Shown here: piece after piece, positions 1 to 7,212 of the stretch
Numbering within the stretch: position 1 is the stretch's first letter
Layout: the number at the start of each line of letters is the position of its first letter
From: JBHIBC01 sp046758905
GTDB taxonomy: Bacteria > Acidobacteriota > Polarisedimenticolia > Gp22-AA2
Assembly (NCBI GenBank): GCA_046758905.1
Contig: JBHIBC010000076.1
Location: forward strand, 1-13,386
Direction of reading: 5' to 3'
DNA: 13,386 nucleotides
Made by a program: the position numbers and the translations under genes
The notes under the pieces: model-generated
Database searches by the model: none
What the model was told of the DNA's origin: nothing
What the model saw: the letters and a program-made list of their open reading frames with translations, nothing else

Positions 1-51
1 GGGAATGTGATCAATCGAAATGCGAAAAATCAGACTTTGTCAACAGCCTGT
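1..51. mobile_element. Possible insertion-sequence end (AT-rich junction)
   Basis: The first ~50 bases are clearly richer in A/T than the rest of the window. On the minus strand they read CAGGCTGTTGACAAAGTC followed by a T-run. This resembles the terminal repeats of several IS families ('GGCTGTTGAAAAA...' type), but that is recalled similarity, not a search result. The adjacent secreted-protein gene loses its expected continuation at this sequence and takes its stop codon (TGA, 40-42) from it. No transposase is visible because the window ends here. It could also be an ordinary AT-rich stretch. Confidence 0.25.
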
Positions 52-279
52 TAGAGCCTGACAGTCGTTTCGAAGTGTCAAGGTGAGGCGTCCCGTTTCG
101 CCGGTGTCCGGGAACATGTCCCGATCTCCGTCCAGATCCTGAAAGGTCTTGGAGAGGATAACGAAGCTCCAGGGAGGACACCAAGCCTCATGCTCGGCAC
201 GGATCTCGAGCGAGCCGGCGGATGATGCCCCCAGGAGCAAGATCGCCACGACGCCTGTCTTCAGGGACGGGTGACGCAT
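40..279 (-). pseudogene. Truncated secreted protein, N-terminal remnant
   Basis: This 79-residue reading frame begins at ATG 279 with a clear signal peptide: basic residues (RHPSLK), then a hydrophobic run GVVAILLLGASSAGS at about residues 9-23. The mature part carries an Asp/Gly-rich stretch, LDGDRDMFPDTGETGRLTL, at about residues 49-67. That is the start of a beta-rich module ('D.DGDGFPDTGET..L.L.L.N.g..altg') seen in large extracellular proteins of high-GC environmental bacteria. The module normally continues for about 100 residues, but here it ends after LRNDCQALTGC. The break coincides with the AT-rich IS-like sequence at 1-51, so I read this as a gene cut by an insertion. A short intact secreted protein is the alternative. 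No strong ribosome binding site is seen; GAGCAGG lies just upstream of the ATG. Confidence 0.5.
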
Positions 280-738
280 CGGCCTGCTCGGCCCCTGGAC
301 CGTGCGGGGACGGGCCCGCTCGGGCTCACGGATCGCTTTGGGCGGCTGAGCATCGGCTCATGATATTGCAGAATCGTGCGGGCAGTGGCGGCGAAGTTCA
401 GCTCTTGGAGGGCTGGCATCACGCCTTAGGTTCCGCGCCGAGAACCCCCTCCGGGCACCACGTCCCCCACTGTCCCTCCATCCCGCCCCCGCCGCTCTTC
501 TCGACCGGGCGGTAGTGGCGCAGCATCCGCCGGGGCCCATGACCACGGCGCTCTCTTGCAGCCGATCGAGGAGAAGGCCCTTGATTGGGCGCCGGGGAAA
601 GGGTATCGTGAAGCCGGCATCGGGGGCCGTGACATCCGAGGAGCCCGCGCCCGCTCGCGTCCGCGCACCGTGCCGGGGCCCGCCCGAGGCACGAATCGTT
701 CGGCGAGCGACTCACCTGCGGTCACTTGACTGCATCGC
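280..738. other. Non-coding stretch, nothing recognised
   Basis: This stretch lies between the start of the truncated secreted-protein gene and tRNA-Ser. The open frames on both strands are Arg/Pro/Gly-rich with no family resemblance, as expected by chance at this GC content. A TTGATT / 17 bases / TATCGT arrangement at 581-609 could be a weak promoter toward tRNA-Ser, but it lies 130 bases from the tRNA and I give it little weight. A small A/T-rich dip at 356-375 may hold the promoter of the minus-strand gene. Confidence 0.5.
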
Positions 739-834
<96 letters not shown>

Positions 835-932
835 CAATGCGCACACGCAGTCCGGGGCGATGCGCCGCGTGGTGCCCTCAGGCGCGAACCGCACGAACGC
901 GGACCGGAGTGGGAGCGCCGGGTCGGATCGGC

Positions 933-938
933 TATAAT
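933..938 (+). promoter_or_regulatory. Candidate -10 box for the HEAT-repeat gene
   Basis: A perfect TATAAT lies 24 bases before the ATG at 962 in otherwise very GC-rich DNA. It would give transcription starting near 945 and a leader under 20 bases, with no ribosome binding site visible. No convincing -35 element sits 16-18 bases upstream, so the call rests on the -10 hexamer and its position alone. Confidence 0.4.
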
Positions 939-961
939 GAGCGCCGCGCGGCCGGCGCCGC

Positions 962-2716
962 ATGTTCCCCATGGTCCAACGCCTCTGGCCCTTCAAAGAG
1001 CTGACGCGGTTCCTCAGGTACGAGGACCCCGAGGTCCGCTGCTGGGCGGCCGATCGGCTGGTGCGCCACTTCCCGCAGGAGGCGACGTCGATCCTCACCG
1101 CCTACCTGTTCGACGAGCACGACGCGACGCCGGAGATCGTGGCGGGCCATCTGGGACGCCATGGGCGGACGGAGCACGTGCCGCAGCTGACCCGGGCCGC
1201 TAGGACTTTGCGCGGGCGGCCCGCGGCGCGGGCGCTGGAGGCCCTGGTGAGATTGCGGGCGGCGGAGTCGGTGGACCTGGTGCGCGGCGCCTTCGACCGT
1301 AGGGACTTCAACGAGGACTGCTGGACCGGCCTGCTCGAGGCGCTGGCGTCGCGGAGCGATCCGCCCGCCCGTGCCGCCCTGGAGGCGTTCCTGGAGCGGC
1401 GGGCCGACTGGTTCGGGTCCCCCTCGATACTCAGCTCGGCCCTCAAGGTCGCGGGGGCCGGCGGCTACCGCCCGCTGCTGCAGGCCTGGGTCCGATCGAT
1501 GCAATGGCGCGGCGCCGGCCGCGGCGCGGGCGGCGACGGCGGCGCCGGGGAGTCGTTCCGCGTCCTGATGGATCACCTGGAGATCGACGATTGCGGCTGG
1601 TGCTTCCGCACCACGCTGACCGGGAGGATCGATCTCGCCAAGACCCTCAAGGTGATCGAGGCGAACTACGACTGCGAGCTGCGGGAGGTGCTGGGGGAAG
1701 GGGAGCGCGAGCGGATCGCGGGCGCGCTGACCGCCGGCGCATACGAGGAGATCGCCGTCGCCATGGCGGAGGCCATCCGGAGGCGCGCCCGCGACGTGAG
1801 GCGGGCGCCCGGGGACGATCTGGCCGACCGGATCGTCGAGGTGTCGTCGTTCTGGGCGGACCGGGAGGTGGCCGGCGCGATCGAGGGGCTGGGCCCGCAC
1901 CTCAAGGAGTGGGTGATCGGGTTCCTGCTCTCGGCGCTGGTGAAGATGATCCGGTACCACAACTACGATCTCGAGGTGCGCCGCGTCCGCGGGGACGTGG
2001 CCGCGCTGCTCGGGCTGCTGGCGCACGAGACCTCGGTGATGATGGAGGGCCTGCCGCCGGCCGTCCGGGAGGCCGTGGAGGCGGCCGGACCGGGCGGGAG
2101 CCGGGAGCGCTCGGCTGCGCGGCGTGCCGCCGAGGAGCGCTGCCTGGCCATCCTCGCGGCGCGCGGCCCCTTCTTCCCCCAGGTGATGGCCCTGGAGACG
2201 CTGGGCGAGCTGCGATCGGTCGGCACCATCAACGAGATCATCGATTTCCTCGCCGAGGAGAACGCCTATCTCTACGAGGCCGCGGAGCACTCCCTCGCGA
2301 AAATGGGGGAGGCCGTGATCCGGCCGGCCCGGGCCCGCCTGGAGGCGGGGAACGTGGAGGCGGACGCCGGGCACAGCCTGCTGATCGTCCTGTGCGAGCT
2401 GGGGACGGAGGCGGCGCTGCGGCTGGTGCTCGACCACCTCGATTTCTTCGTCGACGCGGCAGGGGCCGGCGACGCGGCCAGGTGGCTGTCGCTGTTCGGC
2501 GCGCGCGAGCTGATCGAGCCGCTCCGCCGTCACCTCCACGACGACGTGGCGCTGGTGGGCCAGTCGGTCCTCCTGCTGGCGGCGATCCACAACGTGCGGG
2601 TGCCCGAGGAGGCGGAGATCCGCAAGGCGATCGACGACTACTGGAAGCATCGCCCCGAGGAGGACGGGAGCGGCGACGTCGGTCCCGGCGACGGCTCCGA
2701 CAGGTACCTGATGTGA
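962..2716 (+). CDS. HEAT-like repeat protein of unknown function
   Basis: A 584-residue cytoplasmic protein with no signal peptide or membrane segment. It is almost entirely alpha-helical in character, with recurring ~30-residue helix pairs of the HEAT/Armadillo type: an N-terminal unit around residues 11-40 (ELTRFLRYEDPEVRCWAADR), several degenerate units to ~180, and a clearer set at ~415-560 (ALETLGELRSVGTINEIIDF, AAEHSLAKMGEAVIRPARAR). Such proteins are usually protein-protein scaffolds; no catalytic motif is visible. The middle (~185-300) is less repeat-like, includes a Gly/Ala-rich linker near 181-195 and DDCGWCFR near 207-214, and may be a separate domain. ATG 962 is used here; ATG 971 is equally possible because neither has a ribosome binding site. 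The stop overlaps the start of the next gene (GTGA, 2713-2716), so the two are probably translationally coupled. A long minus-strand frame across this gene (932-2650) is a codon-composition shadow. Confidence 0.75.
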   Translation: MFPMVQRLWPFKELTRFLRYEDPEVRCWAADRLVRHFPQEATSILTAYLFDEHDATPEIVAGHLGRHGRTEHVPQLTRAARTLRGRPAARALEALVRLRAAESVDLVRGAFDRRDFNEDCWTGLLEALASRSDPPARAALEAFLERRADWFGSPSILSSALKVAGAGGYRPLLQAWVRSMQWRGAGRGAGGDGGAGESFRVLMDHLEIDDCGWCFRTTLTGRIDLAKTLKVIEANYDCELREVLGEGERERIAGALTAGAYEEIAVAMAEAIRRRARDVRRAPGDDLADRIVEVSSFWADREVAGAIEGLGPHLKEWVIGFLLSALVKMIRYHNYDLEVRRVRGDVAALLGLLAHETSVMMEGLPPAVREAVEAAGPGGSRERSAARRAAEERCLAILAARGPFFPQVMALETLGELRSVGTINEIIDFLAEENAYLYEAAEHSLAKMGEAVIRPARARLEAGNVEADAGHSLLIVLCELGTEAALRLVLDHLDFFVDAAGAGDAARWLSLFGARELIEPLRRHLHDDVALVGQSVLLLAAIHNVRVPEEAEIRKAIDDYWKHRPEEDGSGDVGPGDGSDRYLM

Positions 2717-3786
2717 GGGAGCGAAGGCGCGGGAGGACGCGTGGCGCCGGCCGGGGCCGGATTCCGGCGGTGGGCTCGGCGGCCCTGTGGGCGATCGCCA
2801 TGCTCGTCGCCGCGACGGGCGGCCCGCCGGCGTGGCCGGAGGCCGCCCCCGGAGGCGCGCAGGCTCGCCCCGGGAAGGCGAAGCCCAAGGGCGGCTCCGA
2901 GGAGGTGCTGCGCTTCCTCCCCAAGGCGCGCAAGCTGTCGATCTACACGCGCCAGGCGCGCGTCCAGATCCTCAACCGGGAGGTCAGCTTCGAGGCTCCG
3001 CCGGCCTATCAGGCCGGCTTCGAGTTCTGGAGCAAGAAGATGCGCGGGGAGGGAAAGACCGAGCTCATCGAGTTCGTGATCACGACCGATGAGCCGGACG
3101 AGAAGGGGGAGATCCCGTTCAGGAGACGCTCGCCCCGCGTGATGATCGAGCTGCTCGACCACGGCAGACCGATGGAGCCGTACGGGAGCCTGCAGGACGA
3201 CGTCAAGACCCTGGTCTGGGAGGGGAAGCTCGATCGCTACGGGAACGTGAAGGAGATCCGCAAGGTCGGGGGATCGGACAACGAGAAGATCGCACAGCTC
3301 ACCATCCCCCAGATGGACGCGATCTTCCCGAGACTGGACGGGCCTCTGGAGCTCAGGGTGGGGGAGGGGTTCGTCGAGAAGCTGTCGCTGCCGCTGCCAG
3401 CCCGCCTCAGCATCAAGGGGCTCGAGGACCTGAGACTGCTCCGGACCCGCGAGTACACCCTCAAGCGCTTCACCCCTCGGAGCGCGACCTTCGAGGTCCG
3501 CACGACCTACGCCAACGACCCGCAATCGAAGCCGACCGAGCCCCGCACCACCTGCCGGATCGGCGGCGGCGGGACGGGCGAGGCGACCTTCGACGTGCGC
3601 AAGGGGGTGTTCGTCCGGACCCGCGTCCCTGAGACGCTGACGATCGACATCGAGGCGCCGCTGCGTCCGCTCCCCGGGATGGACGAGGGGGAGGATCCGG
3701 GCACGGGACGCTCGCACCTGAAGCTCGATCTCACCAGCTCCGCCACACAGACCGTCAAGAGGCTCTGGGGAGAGGAGGACGACTGA
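2713..3786 (+). CDS. Secreted protein of unknown function
   Basis: A 357-residue protein starting at GTG 2713 inside the stop of the HEAT-like gene (GTGA overlap). The open frame extends further upstream, but that part is the shadow of the HEAT gene. The N-terminus is Arg-rich (RERRRGRTRGAGRGR, residues 2-16), followed by a hydrophobic run AVGSAALWAIAMLVAATG (about 19-36) and a Pro/Ala/Gly-rich linker, consistent with export. The mature part (~65-357) is rich in beta-strand patterns and charged residues, ending in ...SSATQTVKRLWGEEDD, with no Cys pair, lipobox or catalytic motif I recognise. The middle (PYGSLQDDVKTLVWEGKLDRYG, split over residues ~155-176) has the feel of secreted solute- or lipid-binding beta folds, but I assign no family. 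An alternative start, GTG 2770, would shorten the signal. Coupling to the HEAT gene suggests they work together. Confidence 0.75.
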   Translation: MRERRRGRTRGAGRGRIPAVGSAALWAIAMLVAATGGPPAWPEAAPGGAQARPGKAKPKGGSEEVLRFLPKARKLSIYTRQARVQILNREVSFEAPPAYQAGFEFWSKKMRGEGKTELIEFVITTDEPDEKGEIPFRRRSPRVMIELLDHGRPMEPYGSLQDDVKTLVWEGKLDRYGNVKEIRKVGGSDNEKIAQLTIPQMDAIFPRLDGPLELRVGEGFVEKLSLPLPARLSIKGLEDLRLLRTREYTLKRFTPRSATFEVRTTYANDPQSKPTEPRTTCRIGGGGTGEATFDVRKGVFVRTRVPETLTIDIEAPLRPLPGMDEGEDPGTGRSHLKLDLTSSATQTVKRLWGEEDD

Positions 3787-3811
3787 AGCTGGCGGCCGGA
3801 CGGCGGCCCGG

Positions 3812-5386
3812 TCAAGGGCCGGCCGGGAGCAGCGACCCCAGGTCCCAGGCCATCAGGCTCCAGCGGCCGTTCGTCCCCTCGCTGGTGAGCATCACCAAAT
3901 CGGCGACGCCGTCGCCGGACAGGTCCACCACCGCCGGCTCGGAGGCCGCCAGGAAGCCGCTCCGCTCGAACGGGAAGCCCTTGAGCGGCTGGCCGGTCAT
4001 CCGGGTCCCGAACAGGCGCAGGTAGGCCGACCCGAGGTAGACGTTGCTGCGGGTCTGCAAGAGGTCCGGCCGGGCATCGCCGTTCAGGTCGGCGACCGTC
4101 CACTGGGACATCTCCAGAGACTGACTGCGCTGGAAGTCGCGGTGGATCATGTGCGGGAAGCCGCGCGCCGGCTCTCCGGAAAGGTCGAAGGCGAGCAGGA
4201 GATCGCCGTCCTGCTGGAGGATCTCGGCGCGCCCGTCCCCGTCGAGGTCCGTGAGGACCGGTCCCCAGGAGCCCCCGGCCTCGAGGGCGCGCGGCCAACC
4301 CTCGGACGCCGACGCGTCGGCGCGGAGGACGTACAGGGCGGCCGGGACGAGCGCCCCATCGCCCGTCGGCTCCGCCGCCGGCCCCGCCGAGGCGTCGAGA
4401 GAGGGCGAGAAGGGGAGCGTCGACAGCACGATCTCCGGTCGACCGTCGCCGTCGAGGTCGGTGGCGACCGGCGCCTGACGGTCGACCACCTCATCGAGGC
4501 GCAAGGGGAACCCCTCCATGAAGTGCCCCGCGGCCGACACCGCGCCCAGTCGCGGCTGCAGGCCCGACTCAACGAAGAGCAGCTCCGGGCGGCCGTCGCC
4601 GTCGAGGTCGGCGGCGCCGAGCCTCGCGTTGATGGCCCGGGAGATCCCCTGCTCGTCCGGACCGAGCTGCATCGGCCAGCCCGACAGCGTGCCGCCGTCG
4701 TCGTCGAGGACGGTCAGGTGGCCGGGGCCGACCGACAGCGCCACCTCGTCCCGACCGTCGCCGTCGAGGTCGGCGGTCGCCGGGCCGGAGGCCGGGCAGG
4801 AGGGGAAGGGCTGCCCCGGCGCGATCACCTCCACCGGCCAGCCGGCCAGGTCGGCGCCGCCGGCGTCGAGGGCGTGCACGAAGTTGCGGCGCGGCGTGCC
4901 GCCCGACACGACGCACGCGACGACGTCGATCAGCCCGTCGCCGTCCAGATCGCCGAGCGCGGGGGGCCCCACGGGATACGCGGGCTGGGGAAGGTCCTGG
5001 AAGGTCCGCGGCCAGCCTGGCGCCACGGTCCCGTCCGGCCCGAGCAGCGTCACCACCCCCGAGGGGACCGAGACCACCAGCTCGACCCGGCCGTCCGCAT
5101 CGAGGTCGGCCGCCAGCACTCCACCCCGCCGCTCGCGGAAATCGACCGGACGGTGGAACGGGATCGGGAATCCGGTGACCTGAGGCGGAGATCTGGGGAT
5201 GCTTCCCGGGAGCCGGCGCTCGGGAGGGGCGCCGGCCGTCCCGCCCGCGGCGTCGAGGAGCAGGCCGGACGCGACGACGAGCGCGACCGGAAGGGTCGGG
5301 AACCGAGGATCGGGCCTTCGCGGGGACACGGCGGGCAAAGGTGACCTCAATCCGAATGTGACGGGAGCCTTATACCTCCGGACCAC
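3812..5386 (-). CDS. FG-GAP/VCBS repeat secreted protein
   Basis: A 524-residue exported protein. A hydrophobic signal segment, LPVALVVASGLLLDAAGGTA, begins about residue 32. About eight Asp/Gly calcium-binding loops of the FG-GAP/VCBS type follow: DLDADG, DLDGDG (five copies), DLNGDA and DLSGDG, each followed by xxE/D and a short hydrophobic strand. They are spaced 45-80 residues apart, as in the seven- or eight-bladed integrin-alpha-like propeller. No enzymatic domain is fused, so it is probably a surface or periplasmic beta-propeller. The start is uncertain. GTG 5386 has AGGAG only two bases away, too close for good initiation. GTG 5329 (VSPRRPDPRF...) would give a more conventional signal peptide. 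The repeats create recurrent CGTCGCCGTCGAGGTC on the plus strand. The stop lies 25 bases from the convergent secreted-protein gene; a CGGCCC/GGGCCG stem (3804-3821) between them lacks a T-tract. Confidence 0.88.
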   Translation of the reverse strand: MVRRYKAPVTFGLRSPLPAVSPRRPDPRFPTLPVALVVASGLLLDAAGGTAGAPPERRLPGSIPRSPPQVTGFPIPFHRPVDFRERRGGVLAADLDADGRVELVVSVPSGVVTLLGPDGTVAPGWPRTFQDLPQPAYPVGPPALGDLDGDGLIDVVACVVSGGTPRRNFVHALDAGGADLAGWPVEVIAPGQPFPSCPASGPATADLDGDGRDEVALSVGPGHLTVLDDDGGTLSGWPMQLGPDEQGISRAINARLGAADLDGDGRPELLFVESGLQPRLGAVSAAGHFMEGFPLRLDEVVDRQAPVATDLDGDGRPEIVLSTLPFSPSLDASAGPAAEPTGDGALVPAALYVLRADASASEGWPRALEAGGSWGPVLTDLDGDGRAEILQQDGDLLLAFDLSGEPARGFPHMIHRDFQRSQSLEMSQWTVADLNGDARPDLLQTRSNVYLGSAYLRLFGTRMTGQPLKGFPFERSGFLAASEPAVVDLSGDGVADLVMLTSEGTNGRWSLMAWDLGSLLPAGP

Positions 5387-5422
5387 TTCTCCTGCAAGGA
5401 AAAATCGAGTTTAATCCTGCTT

Positions 5423-6932
5423 ATGGCGGAGGAGGCATCGCGACCCGGGCGCGGGATGGCGGGGCATGCGAGCTCCGAGGTGCGCGTCCGGTTCGCCCCG
5501 AGCCCGACGGGCTTCCTGCACGTCGGTGGCGCCAGGACAGCCCTCTACAACTGGCTCTTCGCGCGCCGGCACGGGGGCCGCTTCGTCCTGCGGGTGGAGG
5601 ACACCGACCAGCGCCGCTCAACGGAGGAGAGCGTCAGGACCATCCTGGAGGGCCTGGAGTGGCTCGGCATCACCTGGGACGAGGGTCCGTCCTTTCAGTC
5701 CCGCAATCTCGACAGGCACCGGGCTCTGGCCCTCCGGCTGCTCGAGGAGGGGAAGGCCTACCGGTGCTTCTGCGCCGCCGAGGAGATCGACCGGAAGAGG
5801 AGGACAGCCGAGCGCGCCGGGGCGGCCTGGAAGTACGACCGCGCCTGCCTCGACCTCGCGCCGGAGCAGGTCCGGAGCCTCCTGGACGCGGGCCGGCAGT
5901 TCACCATCCGGTTCCGCGTGCCCGACGGGACGGTGAGCTGGGACGACCTGGTTCACGGAACCACCAGGTTCGACTCGTCGGCGATCGAGGACATCATCCT
6001 CCTGAGATCAGACGGGTCGCCGACCTACAACGTGTCCTGCGTCGCGGACGACATCGAGATGCGCATCACCCACGTGATCCGCGGCGACGATCACATCAGC
6101 AACACCCCCAAGCAGATCCTCCTCCACCGCGCGGTCGGGGCCACACCCCCACCTGCCGCTGATCCTCGGGACCGACAAGAAGAGGCTGAGCAAGCGCCAC
6201 GGCGCCGTCTCGGTGACCGAGTACCGGGAGAAGGGGTACCTGCCGGAGGCGCTGGCGAACTTCCTGGCGCTGCTCGGGTGGTCGCCGCGCGAGGGGGTCG
6301 AGAAGATGAGCCGCAAGGAGATGGTGGCGGAGTTCTCGCTCGAGGCGATCAACAGGAAGGGCTCGGTCTTCGACGAGCGGAAACTGGAGTGGCTCAACGG
6401 GCTCTATATCAACGACACGCCGGCGGCGGCCCTGATCGCGTCGATCCGGCCGCGGCTGGAGTCCGAGGGGCTCTGGGAGGCGGCGCTGGGGGAGGGCGGG
6501 TCGAGGCACGCGTGGTTTCAGGACGTGGTGGGGGTGCTGAAGCCCCGGTCTCGGCTGCTCACCGACCTGGTGCGGGACGCGCGCCCGTTCCTGACCGAGG
6601 AGTTCGAGTATCAGCCGGAGGCGGTGGCGAAGCACCTCACGGGCACCGCTAGGGACGGCGGGGCGGCGGCGATCGCCGCTAGGATGCGGGCGCTGCGTCG
6701 GAGGCTGGCGGACGTCGCGCCGTTCACCGAGGAGAAGGCCGAGGAGGCCCTGCGGGGCCTGGCCGCGTCGCGCGGCGAGCCGGCGGCGCTGTTCATTCAT
6801 CCGTTGCGGGTGGCGCTGGTGGGGCGGGCCGTCAGCCCGGGCGTCTTCACCATCCTCGCGCTCGCCGGCAGGGAGCGCGCCCTGGCCCGGCTCGACCGGC
6901 TGGTCTCCTTCCTGTCAGCGCGGGCTTCGTAG
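5423..6932 (+). pseudogene. gltX: Glutamyl-tRNA synthetase, frameshifted as sequenced
   Basis: Class I aminoacyl-tRNA synthetase that attaches glutamate to tRNA-Glu and, where GlnRS is absent, also to tRNA-Gln. The first part (5423 to about 6149) contains FAPSPTGFLHVGG with the HIGH-like HVGG at residues 33-36, VEDTD at 58-62, a CFC...C zinc-like pattern (YRCFCAAEEID...YDRACLDL), and GDDHISNTPKQILL. The frame then fails. The continuation HLPLILGTDKKRLSKRHG, with the KMSKS-equivalent KRLSKR at 6180-6197, and the C-terminal anticodon-binding domain lie in the next frame up to TAG-free sequence ending at 6932. The break is at the C-run 6146-6150; one base remains where relatives have about four residues (PxFA/PVYG) between GATP and HLP. 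The whole span equals ~500 codons, the normal family length. As gltX is usually essential, a sequencing or assembly error is likelier than real loss. ATG 5423 or ATG 5456 (MAGHASSEVRVRF) may be the start; neither has a good ribosome binding site. TTTAAT at 5410-5415 is a possible -10. Confidence 0.92.
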
Positions 6933-6962
6933 CCCGAGGCGGGCCCCGGACGCCGCCTCCGG

Positions 6963-6991
6963 TTGACTCGCACCTTTCCGTTCACTAAAAT
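6963..6991 (+). promoter_or_regulatory. Sigma-70-type promoter of the tRNA-Gln/tRNA-Glu unit
   Basis: TTGACT (6963-6968) and TAAAAT (6986-6991) are separated by exactly 17 bases in an unusually A/T-rich patch. Each differs from the consensus hexamer by one base. Predicted initiation about 7-10 bases after the -10 falls at 6998-7001, immediately before the tRNA-Gln 5' end at 7003. This fits a dedicated stable-RNA promoter, so the tRNAs need not depend on read-through from gltX. Confidence 0.85.
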
Positions 6992-7002
6992 TCGCGGCGC
7001 GT

Positions 7003-7076
7003 TCCGGGATCGTCCAATGGTAGGACACATGGCTCTGGACCATGGTATCGGGGTTCGAATCCCTGTCCCGGAACCA
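7003..7076 (+). tRNA. tRNA-Gln (anticodon CTG)
   Basis: The acceptor TCCGGGA (7003-7009) pairs with TCCCGGA (7066-7072); discriminator A7073 and encoded CCA (7074-7076) follow. D-arm GTCC...GGAC, anticodon arm CATGG-CTCTGGA-CCATG with anticodon CTG at 7035-7037 (reads CAG), and T-arm with GGTTCGAATCC. Length is 74 bases. The first pair is U1-A72, characteristic of bacterial tRNA-Gln and, in organisms using the GatCAB amidotransferase, an identity element for amidating Glu-tRNA-Gln. It is co-transcribed with tRNA-Glu nine bases downstream. Confidence 0.96.
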
Positions 7077-7085
7077 AAGATCCGT

Positions 7086-7160
7086 GGCGCTATCGTCTAG
7101 GGGTTAGGACAGATGGTTCTCAGCCATCAGACCGGGGTTCGAATCCCCGTAGCGCTACCA
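7086..7160 (+). tRNA. tRNA-Glu (anticodon CTC)
   Basis: The acceptor GGCGCTA (7086-7092) pairs with TAGCGCT (7150-7156); discriminator A7157 and encoded CCA (7158-7160) follow. The anticodon arm is GATGG-TTCTCAG-CCATC with anticodon CTC at 7119-7121, reading GAG. The T-arm is CGGGGTTCGAATCCCCG. Length is 75 bases. The first acceptor pair is a G1-U72 wobble instead of the usual G1-C72. It lies nine bases after tRNA-Gln, downstream of gltX, and ends ten bases before an intrinsic terminator. Confidence 0.96.
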
Positions 7161-7170
7161 AGCTGACAGC

Positions 7171-7212
7171 GGCGGCCTCGCCGACCCTCCGGTCCGGGAG
7201 GCCGCCTTTCTT
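7171..7212 (+). terminator. Intrinsic terminator of the tRNA unit
   Basis: GGCGGCCTC (7171-7179) and GAGGCCGCC (7198-7206) form a perfect nine-base-pair stem with an 18-base loop, followed directly by TTTCTT (7207-7212). It sits ten bases after the tRNA-Glu CCA and so closes the tRNA transcript. The T-tract ends exactly at the GTG start of the DUF547 gene, and the 3' arm contains that gene's only purine-rich ribosome-binding-like stretch (GGGAGG, 7196-7201). Confidence 0.85.

Noticed and set aside
581..609. TTGATT-17-TATCGT as the tRNA-Ser promoter
   Set aside because: The -10 match is poor and it lies 130 bases from the tRNA; not strong enough to call.
932..2650. Long minus-strand open frame (572 codons) opposite the HEAT-like gene
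   Set aside because: Arg/Leu/Pro/His-rich translation without family pattern; a shadow of the GC-rich third positions of the plus-strand gene.
1504..2712. Upstream part of the plus-strand frame leading into the secreted-protein gene
   Set aside because: This is the out-of-frame shadow of the HEAT-like gene; the real gene starts at GTG 2713 in the stop overlap.
3804..3821. CGGCCC/GGGCCG stem between convergent genes as a bidirectional terminator
   Set aside because: Only six base pairs, no T-tract on either strand, and such stems are common at this GC content.
4230..5110. Recurrent CGTCGCCGTCGAGGTC as a CRISPR-like or regulatory repeat
   Set aside because: Each copy encodes the DLDGDG calcium loop of the FG-GAP/VCBS repeats on the minus strand; spacing follows protein repeats, not a DNA array.
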